Below are positions 25,601-40,600 of a DNA stretch of 64,000 nt, one piece after another. The position numbers and the translations under genes are program-made. The notes below the pieces were generated by a model, which searched no databases, was not told the origin of the DNA, and was given only the letters and a program-made list of their open reading frames with translations. Within the stretch, counting starts at the first letter, position 1. Each line of letters begins with the position of its first letter. This DNA comes from Numida meleagris (taxonomy: Eukaryota > Chordata > Aves > Galliformes > Numididae). The stretch covers positions 17,231,747-17,295,746 of the forward strand of contig NC_034438.1 of NCBI RefSeq assembly GCF_002078875.1, in the 5' to 3' direction.

Positions 25601-28600
25601 ATTTTTGTTTTGCATTCTGGTGATGAAAACAGCATTTACTCCCAATCATAGTAGATGAATCAGATTAAGATGGACTAATTACATATTAATTTTCAAGTTA
25701 ATCCAAGTACAGATTTTGCAAGATAGGAAATAAGCAGGTTATTTTTCTGAGTTTGTCTTTCTAACACTTAAACAAAGGACGGTTGTAGGGAAGAGCAATA
25801 TTATTAGGCTTTGTCTTATTTCACACGGCTTATTTCAGTTCTTCTTAGTGTGAAGGTGATGATTCCATTCACAGTCTGTTTTCCATTCCAAATTTAGTAA
25901 GGTTTTAGTCAGACTAAACAGACTAAACAGTAGAACTGCTTGGGAGCTGCACGTGGTTCAAGCCACATGTCAGTCAACCCCAAGCTACTTTAGGCTCAAG
26001 TTTCTCAGACACCAAAGTTTTATAGGAAGAACGAAGATACCACACAGAAAAATGAAATAAAAAACAAGTGATTTTGAGTTTCACGGGACAGGTGTGAAAG
26101 TCAAATATTCATCTTTCATGAGTATTTTAAAACCAGGCCTTGTATCTGTATCCAATTTTATAGGTAACCATTTTTGTTCATGCATCAATTTCAGGAAATT
26201 GACACTGTTATGGTGGCTTCTGGAGAGGAGGTGTCAACACATAATCTCACAGGTCTGTGGGACTCCACAGAGTATTTGGTTGCCATTCGGTGTATCAGTG
26301 TTGAATCAAAACTCTGGAGTGAGTGGTGTAGAGAGGAAACAGCAAGCACAGAAGAGAAAGGTAGGCCAACTATATCGTGTGGTTTTTTTGGGGGAGGTAT
26401 ACTTTGGAGCAAAAGTTGTTAATAATAGAAAACTTTTTTCAACAAATCGATCTATTGAATTTATAATTCTGTTGTTTAACTAGTACTAATACATATTTTA
26501 AGTAAATACAGAAGAGGGAAAACTGCAAGACAGATAAGGAGAGGAAAAGATTTGAAAGGTAATTTAAATACTAACAACATAGGAAGAAAATAGGTGAATA
26601 GAGAGACAGGAAGGGAGGAAGTATTACAGAGGATATGTGGAGAATGAAAATGTGTGAAATAGGACAGTGGAAGAAATGTAGTTTAGTAATTACATACAAT
26701 ACAATAACTAATGAGTAGGAAAATTAAATTGCCAGTTGTAAAACAACATGATGTGATTTAACCCTAGTAGGCAGCTAAGCACAACACAGCTGCTCACTCA
26801 CTTACCCTGTAGTAGAGAGGGGGAGAGAACTGGAAAGGTAAGAGTGAGACAGCTCAAGGGTTGACAGTTTACTAGGTAAAGCAAAAGTTGTGCATGCAAG
26901 CAAAGCAAAACAAGGAGATCATTCACTGCTTCCCATCAGGATGCGGGGGGTGGGGAGGGACAGAGCACTCATCCAGAGGTTGCAGTCTTGAAATGGCAAA
27001 CATCAGTGACTACCACGAGGATGACAACATGGGGCCCCTCTGGAGTCCTTTTATGGCTGCTAGGTTTGCTGATCACTTCCCAAGGCTCTAAACAAGTGAG
27101 TTTGTGATGACAAATTTGTCAAAAATAAGTTTCTGGCAAAAACATATTTGTGGGAAAGGTAGGCCAGTTTGTCAGTGAAGTAAAGCTATCCTGTGCAAGA
27201 ACAGGATCCCATACTTTGTTGATGTCAGCCTTTGGTTTGTTGTCATGCCAACAGCCTTGCAGTGCAAGTGTTTGAGACATACCAAGCACACCTCAGAGAG
27301 TCAGGAAGTGTTTTTTTGTTGATGCTTTACAGAAGATGGTTGAATCCAACTCCTGGTCCCACACAGGACCACCCAAATCCTACATCTCAGAGCGCTGTCC
27401 AAATGCTCCTTTAAGTCCAGCAGCTTGGGACCATGGGGCTGTTTAGTTGGGGGAAAAGGAAGCTGAGGGGAGACCTTATTGCTCTCTTCAAATACCTGAA
27501 AGGTGATTGCAGTGAGAGAGGGATTGGTCTCTTCTCACTGGTGACAGGACAAGGGGAAATGGCCTCAAGTTGCACCAGGGGAGGTTTAGGTTGGATATCA
27601 GGAACAACTTCTTTACAGAAAGGGTTGTTAAGCACTGGAACAGGCTCCTCAGGGAGGTGGTTGAGTCACCATCCCTGAATGTGTTTAAAAACCGTTTGGA
27701 TGTGGTGCTCAGGGACATGATTTATTGGTGGGTTGTTAGAGCTAGGGTAGTATAGTGAGGTTGCGGTTGGATCTGATGATTTTGAAGGTCTTTTCCAACT
27801 TGAGCAATTCTGTGATTCTGTGACCACTGCCCTGAGGACTCTGTTCCAGGGCCTGACCACCCTCTGGAGAAGAACCTTTTCCTAACACTGAACCTGACCC
27901 TCCCTTGATGCAGTTCTCTGCTGTTCCTATCACTGTCACAGAGAGCAGAGCTCAGTGTTGCCCTCCACTCCCTGTGAGGAGCTGCAGCTGCCATGAAGCC
28001 TCCTCTCAGCCTGCTCTGCTCTGAAGAGACCCAGGGCCCTCAGCTGCTCCTCATGCATCTTCTCCTCTAGACCCTTCCCCATCTTTGTAGTCCTCCTTTG
28101 GACACTGTCTGATAGTTTTATGTCTTTCTTATATTGTGGTGCCCAAACCTGCATACTTCTCAAGGTGAGGGAGGACAAATGCCATCATTCTGAGCATCCA
28201 CCCCTTTGTTTCCTCAGATTTTTTTGCTGAGCACAATGTCATATGGCATGAGCCATCCCTTTGGCCAGTTATAACAACAGATCTCAGAATTTTTGTTGTT
28301 GTTGTTTAATAGCTCCCTCAGAAAAAGTGGATTTGTGGAGAGTAATTGAGTCTTCACACACAGCTGGAAACAGATCTGTCTATCTTATGTGGAAGGTAAA
28401 TAACACTTTTTATGAATTGGTAATCGTATTGGTATCCTGTAGTTCATGGTGCATTGGAGTATTTTTAGTGGTGGTCATAAAAACAAACAATGACACCCTC
28501 ACTGAACCAAATCAAGAGTGAAAAGGCTTCAGTTAAGTGATGGTTAGCTTAACAGAGTGTTATAGTAAGTGCAGAAAGAGGGTTTGATTGTGTTGAAATC

Positions 28601-31600
28601 ACTGGAAAATCTGATTGAAAAATCCTTGCAACTGATCTTAAACAATGCAGTTTACCAATGCTGTGTTTAAATTTACATTTAAATTTGATAGTCTTTTACT
28701 AAAACTAAACATCTGTGTAATTAAATTGCTGAAAGAAATGACTAGGCTTATGTTGTAATTTTCTCTCAACTAATGCTGCAGTGTAATTTTTGGGTTTTCT
28801 ATTGATTTGAGGTACAGTTTTGTGAGATCACTTCTAATTTTAATAGACATTTTTAAGAGTTGCTCTCTTTTGTGATTTCCTAATGTGTCTTCTAAGAGCA
28901 AAATGTATCACTATAAAATATTTTTTAAGGAAAGATTATCAGTGTCTTTCTGGAAATAAAATATGCTAACTATTTCTAGAGCTGCTGTTTTGAAGTAGTG
29001 AGATGTTCTAAGGAATCCGTATTGAGAAGCAAGGTGATGAATAGCTTGTGAACTAGAATGTGTTTGCATTCTGATAACTGAAAGATCCCCCCAACTACCC
29101 TCTACCATGTTTTTTTAGCATGTGTATTTTTTATTTATAGAGATCCAGTGCTCTTTAATACAGTATATAGTTTTGACTATACAGATAACACTGTGAAACA
29201 CTTACTAATATATTCTTTTAATAGCTGTTAAGCAACTTTCCACCCCATGGGAGAATTCTGGGCTACAAAATACAGTACTTTCCAGAAAATAATACTGCAC
29301 TTCAAACGACAAACTTCACTTCTGATAAGAAATTTACTTTACTTTTAAATGAAGAGGCATATATAGTATCTGTTACTGCCTATAATTCTGCTGGAAATTC
29401 TCCTGCAGCTATTTTGAGGATTCCATCCACTGATGAAAAATGTAAGATTTTTTAGTACTGCGATATATTTTTCTTATTACAAGCAAATGATATTCTTGAC
29501 ATCAGTGTAAGTTGTATTATAGTGGAAGCAAAATTGTGCTAAGGACTTTTCTTAGAACTATATGTAGAGCCATACTGTATGTAAGACTATGTAGTCTGTT
29601 ATTTTTACTGGAACAATAGTATTTCTCTTGTATTTAGCTATCAGATACCATGTTTCCTTTGCAGAAAGTTATTGTTTGCACTTTTGTTTTAACATATCAT
29701 TGTTAAAATACCAGCATTTTCTGATGTGTTATTATTTGTGTTGTATTACTTTGTTTTAGTTCAAAGTCTGAATCTCCCAAATAAATTGATAGTATCATCA
29801 AATTATGCCTCACCCGTCTCCCAGACCATAAAGTTGGTTACCTCGGGGCATTATTGCACCATGTTTGATTTTATTTAATTTTGATAGAAGTCCCTAAGAT
29901 GCGTTAACAAAAATGGAGAGAGAAACATGCTTGTTTTATATATATCCCATTCTGCCCACTTCCGTGGACATTGTTCTTGGGCTCTTATGCTTAATTCAGA
30001 TATCTCTGTTAGCCTTGTATTGCAGTATCCTGCTGGCTACCCATGATCTGTGAGAAAGGCTCCAATTGACCCACTGTTGAATCACTTCTACATCAGTTGT
30101 AGGAGCGCCTCTCTGGAATTGCACAATTAAATTCCAGTCTAATCAGAAAAATTGGATATTCAGACATGATGTCATCATGTCCTGGAGGTTGCTGGCTACT
30201 TCTCTGTCTGCTTCTATATTCCTCAGTAAACATTTCCCTGTTCTTACCATGGTATATGTTTTTTTTTTCCTGTATACTTTAATTATAACTTTGTATCACT
30301 AGATCCTTTGCCTTCTGCTTTCCTAGATTTTCAGTCAGGTTTCCATTAATTTTATTCTACAGGTTGATAGTCTACTTTTGCTTCACTGTCACAATCCTAC
30401 TGACTAGCTTTACTTGTTTTTTATTGCCATTTGATACCCCAGTGAAAACTCGTGTATCTGTACCATCATTGATAAGCTGTGAAATTTAGATCCTATAAGA
30501 GAAACTGTACTTTGATTCTGTGTAAATCTCTTTACGTATCATCTTGATTATTTGATTGGTCCCTCCTTCTTTTTTTATTGTTACAGTTCTTATATGCTTC
30601 ATTTTATTTTTGATACGTGTGTATGAATATAATTGTAAAGTCACTTTTTCTTAACCTTGGCTAAGCCTCATACTTCTCTAAAGAAGCAATCTCAACTAGC
30701 TGTGACTGAATTGTTCTTTTGCTACAGTTTTTACAAAGATAGAATTGATGACATTCTGTTACATTTTTAGCTTCTCAAATTATTGAAGCAGTGAGAACCT
30801 TTACAACAGAGGAAGAAATGATTCTGGAATGGACAGTCTCTGAACCAGGAGTAACTGAGTATGTAGTTGAGTGGTATGAGGAAATGGAGACAGATCCTTT
30901 TAGTCGATCATGGCAATATATATCAAATTCTACGAAGTGGAAACCTAACAAAAGTATGTTCATTTACGAGTTACAGCTGTGGTAATGTACACATATGTAT
31001 GTTTATATGTACATATAGATACTTATGTGTATTTATTTGTATGTAGACAAGAAAGAGCAAATGAGGTTGAATTTGCAAGCAGCTGTTTTGAAACTAACCT
31101 TGACATGATTGTTCTGCTTTCTGTCAAGTCGATCCCTTTCATGTCTGTGTTAACATATGTGCTTGGAAAAAAAGAAGAACAAAATATCTAACTTTAATTG
31201 GCTTTTAGATGGAGTTAACAGGAACTGGCCATCTGCTTTCATATTGCCTCTGAGAGTCTCACACTTGATTCTGATCCAGACCACCGTACTTAAAATTGTA
31301 TCACATTGGGCACATAGAGCATAGAACTGTTGATATTTGAAAGACTGTATACAATCCAATATTAAAGGATTCGATTTCATGCAGGTTTATACAGACAACA
31401 GCCTTATTTTATGCTTTATTGAAATTGCTGCATGTAGTTCAACAGCAATTTTATCTCTCAGATTTTGACACAAGATGCAAGATGGTCTTTGTTCCTGTAT
31501 AACATTAGGCTACAGATCTTATGTTTTCATGCTCCTCTGGCCTGTGACAGATATCAAACAGAATAATCTAGAGCCAAAAAACTGAATTCAAAGATGGGAG

Positions 31601-34600
31601 AAGACAGTGTCTTCATGTGTTTTAGAAGAGCAAGAAGCCTACCAGAGGGTTTCAGGGAGAATTTTGCTTTAAAATAAGCGAATGGAGCGATTGGTCAACC
31701 TGTTTGTAAGGATAGGTGGCAGCAGATATAGTTGCTTCAAACCCAAGAAAGGTAGCAGTCACAATCCAGTAATAAAGGAGGTATTGGTTACCCCTTTCTG
31801 AGGATCAGAGCTCACCAAGCAGTCCAAAGGAGACAGTCTCCAAGTAGAGATGCTTCCCTTGCAGCTAGCAGTCTTTAAACATAGTTAGGGAGAGATGGAG
31901 CCAAGGTCCACCCCTTCCAGTCACACAGGTGAATTGCTTCCACCTGTGCTCCCAGGGCTGTGTATGTTCCTTCACCAGGTGCTCAATCACTGGTTCAGGC
32001 TGCAGCCTAACAGTTCTCATACACTGTCTTAAGTATCTTATAATCACCTTTGTATTACGACCTAAGGCATTCCTCAGAGGCTTCAGTGGCCTTATGGTGT
32101 ACTGACAAATAGGTGAGGAACTGCTCACCTTTTTCTAGTAAACACTGACCTTCTTTTAGTGATAAATTCTGAAAATAGTAATGATTTGGCTATGTTTACA
32201 TAGTCTCCACGGTGTGTGTCCATAAGATATGTAAAAAGGCAAAACTGTGAATGTTAATATCAGAGCGAGTATCTCTTGCGTGTTGTCTGCAGCTAATGAA
32301 ATGCATCTTTCCTTTGTTTTTATTTTATGAGCCCAGGAGCAATTGTCAGAATGTATATGATATATATTGAATGTGATTTTTGGATTTTTACTTCTTTAGT
32401 TCTCCGTTAGTAAACTTAAATTTAATAAACTTGAAAGTTGCTTTTGTCCATTTAAGGATCTTTCTGAATCCTACATCTAGGTAGAAGAATTTCTAAAGTT
32501 TTCAGGAAGCAAGTACCCTTCATTTTTCTAAAGTAAAAAGGAACACCTAGTTTGTTAACGAATGCTTACTTTGCTGCTGAAGTGTGTCTTACTGGCACAG
32601 ACAATGCTGCTTTAAATAGTGTTTCTGCTATAGTAGAACAAATTAAACAACAATCTCCTTAAAATAAAGTTCAAGAGCAGTTTAGTACACACTGACTTGA
32701 GTCGTGACTCTCCTGAAAATTGTGCTATTCCAACAAATTATTAAAAAAAAGAAATGATATTTATAGGTGTTCTTAATTAAAAAGCAACTTCCTCCTGTGC
32801 GTAACTGAGACCTCTTTGGTTACCCTGAGCACCAGTTACACTAGAAGTGTAGTGTAGTTTGTCTGTTCAGGCCTGATTCTGTCATTTGTGGAATTGTATT
32901 ACAGACGACATGTGGGCCATCCTAATTTATGCGGGGCTCTGATAAGTGTAAGAGATTGAAAAAGCAGTGGAAAGCTGATATATGAATTTGTCTATAGAAT
33001 TTTACTTGCTGAGTTGGAGGAGGAGTGGTATAGGAAACCCCTTAAACTTCTCAAAAAACCACAAATGAGTCCTCTCTGAATTGACGAGTTATTTTAAGTA
33101 GTGAGGTGCATCCTGCTGATTACTTGGCTGCCAGGTTATTCAGAGTTGAAAGCATAATTTCCTGAAACTCGAACTATGTTTTGAAACTTCTATAAAAGTC
33201 TAGTGCAGCAATTTCGCGTGTACAGGTGTGCTGTGAGTCAAGTTGCTTAGAGGTATATCAGTCAGCATAACTGGACTATCAGCGTACAGTTAAGAGCTGG
33301 GGCTCACAAAACAAAGCTCTTTTCTGCAGAGCAGCATACCTAATGTATGAAATTGAAAATGTTGCTGAAAATATCGTTTTATACTGATTATTTGAAAATA
33401 AAAACCTCTGCCAATATCCTGAACCGTTAGAGATGAGTAAGTGGCTTCATATATGGAAACTGCATAAAGCTGACGTATAATTACTCGTTCAAACTATTTA
33501 TTGTGAATAATGAATCGGTGCTCTTACAAAATAGAATTATTTGTGTTAAATGTTATAATGAATACTTGAAATAATAATTATATACTATACTTTCAAATCT
33601 GTATATATGTATTTACTATCCACCTAGGAAGACACTGTGATTTGGTCCCCTTTATTTCTTTAAATTCTATGAGCAGAGTTCTATGCAAATATTATTTTTT
33701 TTTTCTTTACAGAAAACTTTAAATCATTTGTATGCTACAACATATCAGTGTATCCTGTTTATGGAAATAAAGTAACAGCTCCGTATTCCATTCAAACTTA
33801 TGTTCAAGAAAAAGGTACATATTTAAAACCAGCTATGTGAAAGGTAGTCTCTCTCTTAGAGTGTATTTTATTTGTGAAATTTGGTACTAGCATTACTGAG
33901 GGAGAGAAGTAGATGGTGAAGAAAATACAAGTACAGTGCTGCTTTAATCCACTAATAGCTGTAAATTTTATGTACTGTATACAGAGTACTTGGAAGAAGA
34001 ACAGCTATAAACATGAAACAGTTGTGGGTTTTTTTTTTTAAGTGATTACTCTTGAATTTTGCAGCTGCATTTACGTATATATACTGTACTACTTGTGCTC
34101 GTGCATGAGACATTCTACTCACAGAATAAAATAATAGTTTGAAAATTGTGCTTTTTGTTAAGTTTTATATTGTAATAGTATATATGATGTCTTGCATATA
34201 AAAAAAAGATACGCAGTGACATTTGTAGCTGAATAGAAACTGTGGATGAAATTGCATGTATGTGTGTGAAGGTTTCTTGTAGAAGTTTAATGTGAATATG
34301 GTGATTTATACAGCCAGCTGCAAGAGAGTAGTTCACTGATAATTTTGAGATTTCTGGAGAAAATTTTCCTCATTTGTGCATATAGACCTATGTAAGTGTG
34401 CATGCACACATAGTGCAGTGCGGATTAAACATTAATTGCTAGAAAAAGGTAATGGACTGCTGTGGTAGAGTAACACTCATTAGCACAACTTGGGTTTGAA
34501 TGCTGTGATAGTATTAAATGTTGACAGAGATTACTTTTTATAAAAACTGAAGCACAGTGAGCACTTGCTCCAGAGTTATGAGTTACCTCTCTATGACGTT

Positions 34601-37600
34601 GTGAGGATAGAGACTTTTAATGGTATTGAGATACATGGATGCAGCAACACTGAGAAAAATGCAAACATCAAAAGAGACATGGGGTATATTATTAGAAGAA
34701 GTCACACATTGGAGAGAGTGAGAAAAGTTAGGGGCTGTATCAGAGCACCCATAAGATGTTTGCATTGCTTAGTGTTATTGGTATGCGTGAAGTAACGTGT
34801 GGATAATATTGACAGATAGACTAATTCACTCCTTTTCCTGATTTATAATGTTTTGATGCAGAGCCATCAGAAGGCCCTGTGGCTGATACGGGTTTTCCAG
34901 GCAAAAATGAAGTTACAATAAAATGGAAGGAGATTTCAAAGGATAAAAGAAATGGCTTTATCAATAACTACACAATATTTTATAAACCTGAAGGTGGAAA
35001 AGAATTGAGTAAGTATACATCAAACGTCAGAGCTTTTGCCTCAGTTATGACAATCTGCTCTCTGTAATTAATAGCATACTTTGTTATTTTATGTTGTAAA
35101 TATGTCTGAAAATACTGATATTAAATATGGCTTACATAAAGATTTAGGATTTTTTTTAGATTTAACTGAAATGAAGAAGTATGTTAGTGAACGTTCCTTG
35201 CTTGTATTGCATGTGTAGTCTTGCTCAGTTTCTCTACCTGTTTTGAACTTATTTTGTACAGCAGTGCTTGATGTTAATTATTTAAAAAAAATTTTTTTTT
35301 ACTGTTAATATACTACCCTTGGTGGTGCAGCCAGGGGTGTTAACCACATTGTCCTTTGTGCTTCATTGAGGGGGTGCAAATACGATGGATCTCAGTGTTA
35401 AATTTAGTCAGAGTGTAGCAGCATTATCATTCCTTTTCTTTTTCACAGAGTAGGATGGATAGCAGCTCTTACATTAGTGGATTTTTGCAGCTTTCTCGTC
35501 ATAATGAAAAAAAATTTTTTTTTTGCAGTTTTTTGCCAAACCAGAAACTGTTATTTGCCATATACTTGTAGTTTTCCACTCTTGCATAAGTACTACTCTT
35601 TCTTCATCTTCAAATGTCTCTATGATGACATATTTGAAGCCAGTTGAAAGAAATCTCAATAAAGGTAGAAGAGATAAAGTGCAGATAGAATACATTAATG
35701 AGGCATAGATCCTGTGCAAATTCATGAATTTGAAGTTCATGAGATTTTAGTGAGTTCATAAGTTCCATGCGTGTTCTTGGAAGGATGCCTTTCCCAAGCC
35801 CTCAGCTTCTGGAATGGTATGGTGGAAATTTTCTATTAAAACTATTTTTATATTAAAAGCAAAGTAGTAAGTGATAGTCACAGTGCTAAAATAAGCTGCC
35901 AAGAAATTACTTCTTTGGACATAGTCTTTTAGATCAATTTCTTCAAATGTGCTTAATGTTCTCTGGTTGATACAGCTTCCCTGCTCTGTAGGCTGCCAGC
36001 ATAACTTTTTGATTATATTCTTAGTTTCATGTATCAGGAGTAGAATCCATGCAAATTTGAATAGATAGAATTATGTTGATAGACTTAAAGCAATGGTTTC
36101 TGTAGAATCTTTGTGAGAAGTGTTTCTATGACCTAATTTTCTTCTTCCTGTATAGTTTATTAAGAGTACAATTGTATCACTCAAAATTTTAGAAATGGTT
36201 CTTTTCCTTCTTTTAGACGTAATAGATAGCTACCTAACATAACATAGATACCTAACATAATATTTTTTTAAACAATCTCAAGCTTGTAAATCTTGGCATG
36301 TCTTCAGTTGCTTCTGGATAACCAGTTCAGAGCCAAGGCAAAAGTATTTCTGGCAATTTGTAAATTAGAGAGAAGAAGATGTGACCACTTCTGTCAGATT
36401 GAGTGTTCAACATACAATCAATCCTTCTTGCCATGTTAGTTTCTGAATGAGTTATGCCGCATTAGTTACTGAATGTTTTGTGTGGGATCATTCTCCCACA
36501 TTCAGCCTCAACCAAAGCATAACGTGTAAGGCGTTGTAAAGCTTCTCACGTGAAACAGACTGTGTCTATTCCAGGGATTCAGATTAGCTTCTTAAGAAAA
36601 ATAGTTTTAAGTAGCAGCTCATGGAATTTAGTTCTAAAAGGCAAAACCCAGCTGTACTGTTGGTTTTTTAGGCTTTTCTGTTGTCACATCTAAGAATAGA
36701 ACTCTGAGTTTGTGCCAAGGTGACTTCACTGATGGCCTTTTAACTCCAGAACTTCATTTTCCCCATCTTGACTTAGGGGAAACGTACTTTGTTTATTCTC
36801 AGGATATGTTGCAACATATCTATTACCCCAGTGGTTCTTAATTTAGCTGAGTAACAATATACTGGCTTAGACTAAATTCACCAGAAAATGTTTTAATTCC
36901 ATGTTATAAACATATTCTTTATCATTCCGTAGACATAGAATGTTAAGATACGTGCACTGTCTAAAATACTTCTAAAGTAAAATGTACCCATGTTAATTCC
37001 AGTAATTGACCAGGGGGAAAAAAAAATCTTTTACTTTTTGCTGACTTCCTCTGATTTTACTGGGGGTGCTATCCAAGGCTGGTAGATTGGCATTCTTTTG
37101 GATGATTGGTGTCTAGCTGTGTTATTAGAAATATAGTCAAATTTTATGAGCTGCAGAAACACAAATTTTACCAGCTGTTTTAACTTTTTAATGTCTTGGC
37201 CTAGATTCCACAGCTTGTGGAAATAAAATTCTCAGAACATTTTTTTGTGATAAAATAAAGACCTTAAATTTAAAAAAAGGTATATATTTATTCTTGTTTA
37301 TTTTATTTTTATTTTTTTCCTTAAGCAGTTAAATGGCATCAGTAAGCATTGCTTGTTCTATCTCAAAGGACCGATAGGGTTGCTTTGCATTTCAAGTTGT
37401 CTTTAAAGCTCTGTGATTTATCTTTGTAAAAGATGATAAAGAATTTTCAGTCTTCTGATGTAACACTGTTTTGTGTGTTTACTGACATAAATATTTTCCT
37501 TAAAAGATGAAACAGTGAACTCTGATGTTCTACAATACACACTGAAGTCTTTACAGGCTAATACACAGTACACTGTCTATATCATGGCAAGCAACAGAGC

Positions 37601-40600
37601 TGGTGGAACCAGTGGAGAGCCAAAAACATTCAAGACTTTGAAATTCAGTAAGTAGTTTTCAAGGCTAGTTACTACTATTCTGAAAGAAGTTTTGGGGGTA
37701 ATAAATACAGGATTCTTTTCATTTAGATGTTGCTAGAGTAATTTTTAAAATGGGTATTAAACAAAGCAAGTAAGAATGATCAACATGAACTGAACTTAAC
37801 TTGGTCTCACTGGAAATCTTTACAGACTTAAACTTCAAGATAAGGAGACAAAACGTCACATTTTTTTTGCTGTCAGTAAATCTGTGCAATACTATAAATC
37901 TTTGTGGGATCAACATGTTATTTCTATGCCATCAGTCATGGGATTGAATGCCCTACAGTTGATCAGAAAATAGGTATTTCTATCCAAGTTACTAGATTTA
38001 GAATGGCTGTGCACTGAATAACATTTTGCTGTGCAGATTGCTAAGATGATTACAAGCAGAAAATCAAATGCTTTCTCTTTTCTGCTTCTGATGGAATGTT
38101 TTCCATGCATATTTGTGTGTACCTATGTGTGTGTGTATATGCATATACAGAGTTGCATGTAGTCACAGTGAAAGATATATATATATGTGCGTGTGAACTG
38201 AAATATGAGAAAGTACATTAGCTGCCCATAAACAGGGTATGAGATGTGAAGGTAATTTTATTTTTTGCCTGTAAATTCTTCTGCTAGTTTTCCACTCACA
38301 TACAAGGTAGGTTAGGCTGTGCTGAAGTCTTGTCTCTGTTGCTGTCTTTACCTGCCTCTGTTAAGTACTTGGAAGCTAGCTCAGAAATCTGTACAGTATG
38401 TTTCAGTCATCAGAATAACTATATTTTAAGCATATTTAAAACCTATTTCTGGCATTGTATTTAAGATTTATTTGGTAATAACAAGTAGCAGTGTCACTCC
38501 ATAGCGGTTTGAGGTGTCTTGAAAACAACAAGTACCCAGAAAGGTATTAGGCTTTTCATCGTGGATGGCAGTCAGTGATTGGCGCTAGCACAGGACACTA
38601 AACAACCTGATTCTGATTTCAGAGTTGGACAAGGTGAACTGGAGATGTCTACTCCAGTCTGGATTATTGTGTGATGCTGGGCTTTTTTCCTTCTTTTTTT
38701 TCTGTCTTAGTAGCTGGAGGAAAAATGCTCAACTTTTCACACATTGTACAATGGGTACTATTCAGTATTCTGAATAATTCAGATTAATTTTGGCAAAGGT
38801 CTTTACAGTGCTGCTAATTAGGTGACTTTGATGTGGAAAATCAGCTGTCTTAAAGTACAGGAAGAAATGCTAACCGTCTGTTTTTTCCTCTAAAGATAAA
38901 GAAGATATTGTCTTCATTGCTATACCGGTTGGATTAAGCATGTTGTTTCTGTTAGGTCTTTGGATAACCTGCATTTTGAAAAAACACCTGTAAGTACATT
39001 TTTCATTTTCTAAAATGGAATCTAGTCAATATATTTTAAATTATTAAAAGGAATTTTTAAATTTATTTTCAAAATGCATCTGTGTTGGTTTTCATACCAG
39101 TGTCAAATAAGGAAAGTACAGCTGACAGATGGAGTGACAAATAACTAAGCATACAGATTATCTTGTAAGTGCAGTTAATATGCTTTAGACCAAAAAAAAA
39201 TATTAATTTCAGAAAGTGCAGTTAAAAGAAAAAAAGGGAGAGATGGATTTAGTACTCTCTGTGTCAGTTTATGGAAAATGTTACATGCCAGTTGCAGTTC
39301 TGTGGCCTGTTAAGTGAGAAAAGCATAATTTAATTCAGATGTTGAAATAATGATGCCAAATAAAGGTAAAAGAAAGCTTCCCACACACTCTTAATATGTC
39401 TGCAAGCACACCACTAGAACACATTTCACCTAAGCTGTACTGCTGATCTTAGCTACACTAGAATGACTTTTGTTAGTTTATATACACTTTCCTTGCACTA
39501 TAAATAAACTAAAAAAAATCATCATCTGAAAGCATTTGTATGCTCGATCCATGAGTTTGAATCCGTATCTATATATGATCTGTAATTCCCTTATCTACTG
39601 TCAGAGATGTCCCCAGCCAGATTTCAGGTTCCTTGGAAGTCAGGGATGCTGCAATATCCCGAAGGTGGCTGTGAGGATTTGCTAAGGTTAAGAACATGCT
39701 TTTCTTTAGCCTGAAGAATGACTGGGTTGTTTGGACAGAGCTTAATAATATGCTTAACAATAATAACTCTTTTGGGAGGTTCTAAGCTATGGAAACTCAT
39801 GAAGAGATGTAAGTTGATGTATTGATAGATAAACATAGTATATAGATATAAGTATAGTTGATGTGATAAGTGTGATTTCCAGCAGCTTTACATCTTCCTC
39901 TGTATTGTTTATTCTGATTTTTCACAAAAGAAAGAAGCTGAATTTTGATCCCAGAGAATGCTTTGAGATGTAGTTTAGCGTTCATATTCTTGTGTGGATC
40001 AAGTTGTGATTTGAAAAGTCAAGCTCTGGCCAAGTTTTCATTCACTTGTACTTAAATATAATATGAATTCACTATTTTGTTTCCTGACTACTATTCCATG
40101 AGAGTACTATAAGCTACAGCTTCACTTACGAGTGATTTATCTGCTGTTAAAATAAGAACTCGATGTCGCTTTCATGTGGTATGCTGCTTTGGACACTTTC
40201 AGTAGAGTGAAGTGTAGTTGATTTGGCATTTTTTTCTGAAGAACTACCAGAAACATAATCACAGCAGTTTCGGTATATGGCCTTATTTTGGTGTGCTGTT
40301 ATTTAGTGCATTATATAATCAGAAAATCAACTGCTGTGCATTAACAATTATTCTGTAATGTCTCTGTAACACAAGATTTTTAAAAATCTATATTTTCAAC
40401 ATTTGACTAACATCCTTTCTCAATAATAGGTTTAAAAAGGTTTGCTGGCCTGATATACCCAACCCTGCAGAGAGCGTTGCAGTGCAGTGGCCTCTTGATG
40501 CATCTGTGGTAACAGCTGCGGTTTTATTTATTAAAGAGGGGATCAAATGGGCAGAAGAAAAGTACTTGTGACAGTTGTTTTCTAGCTATAAACACTGACT

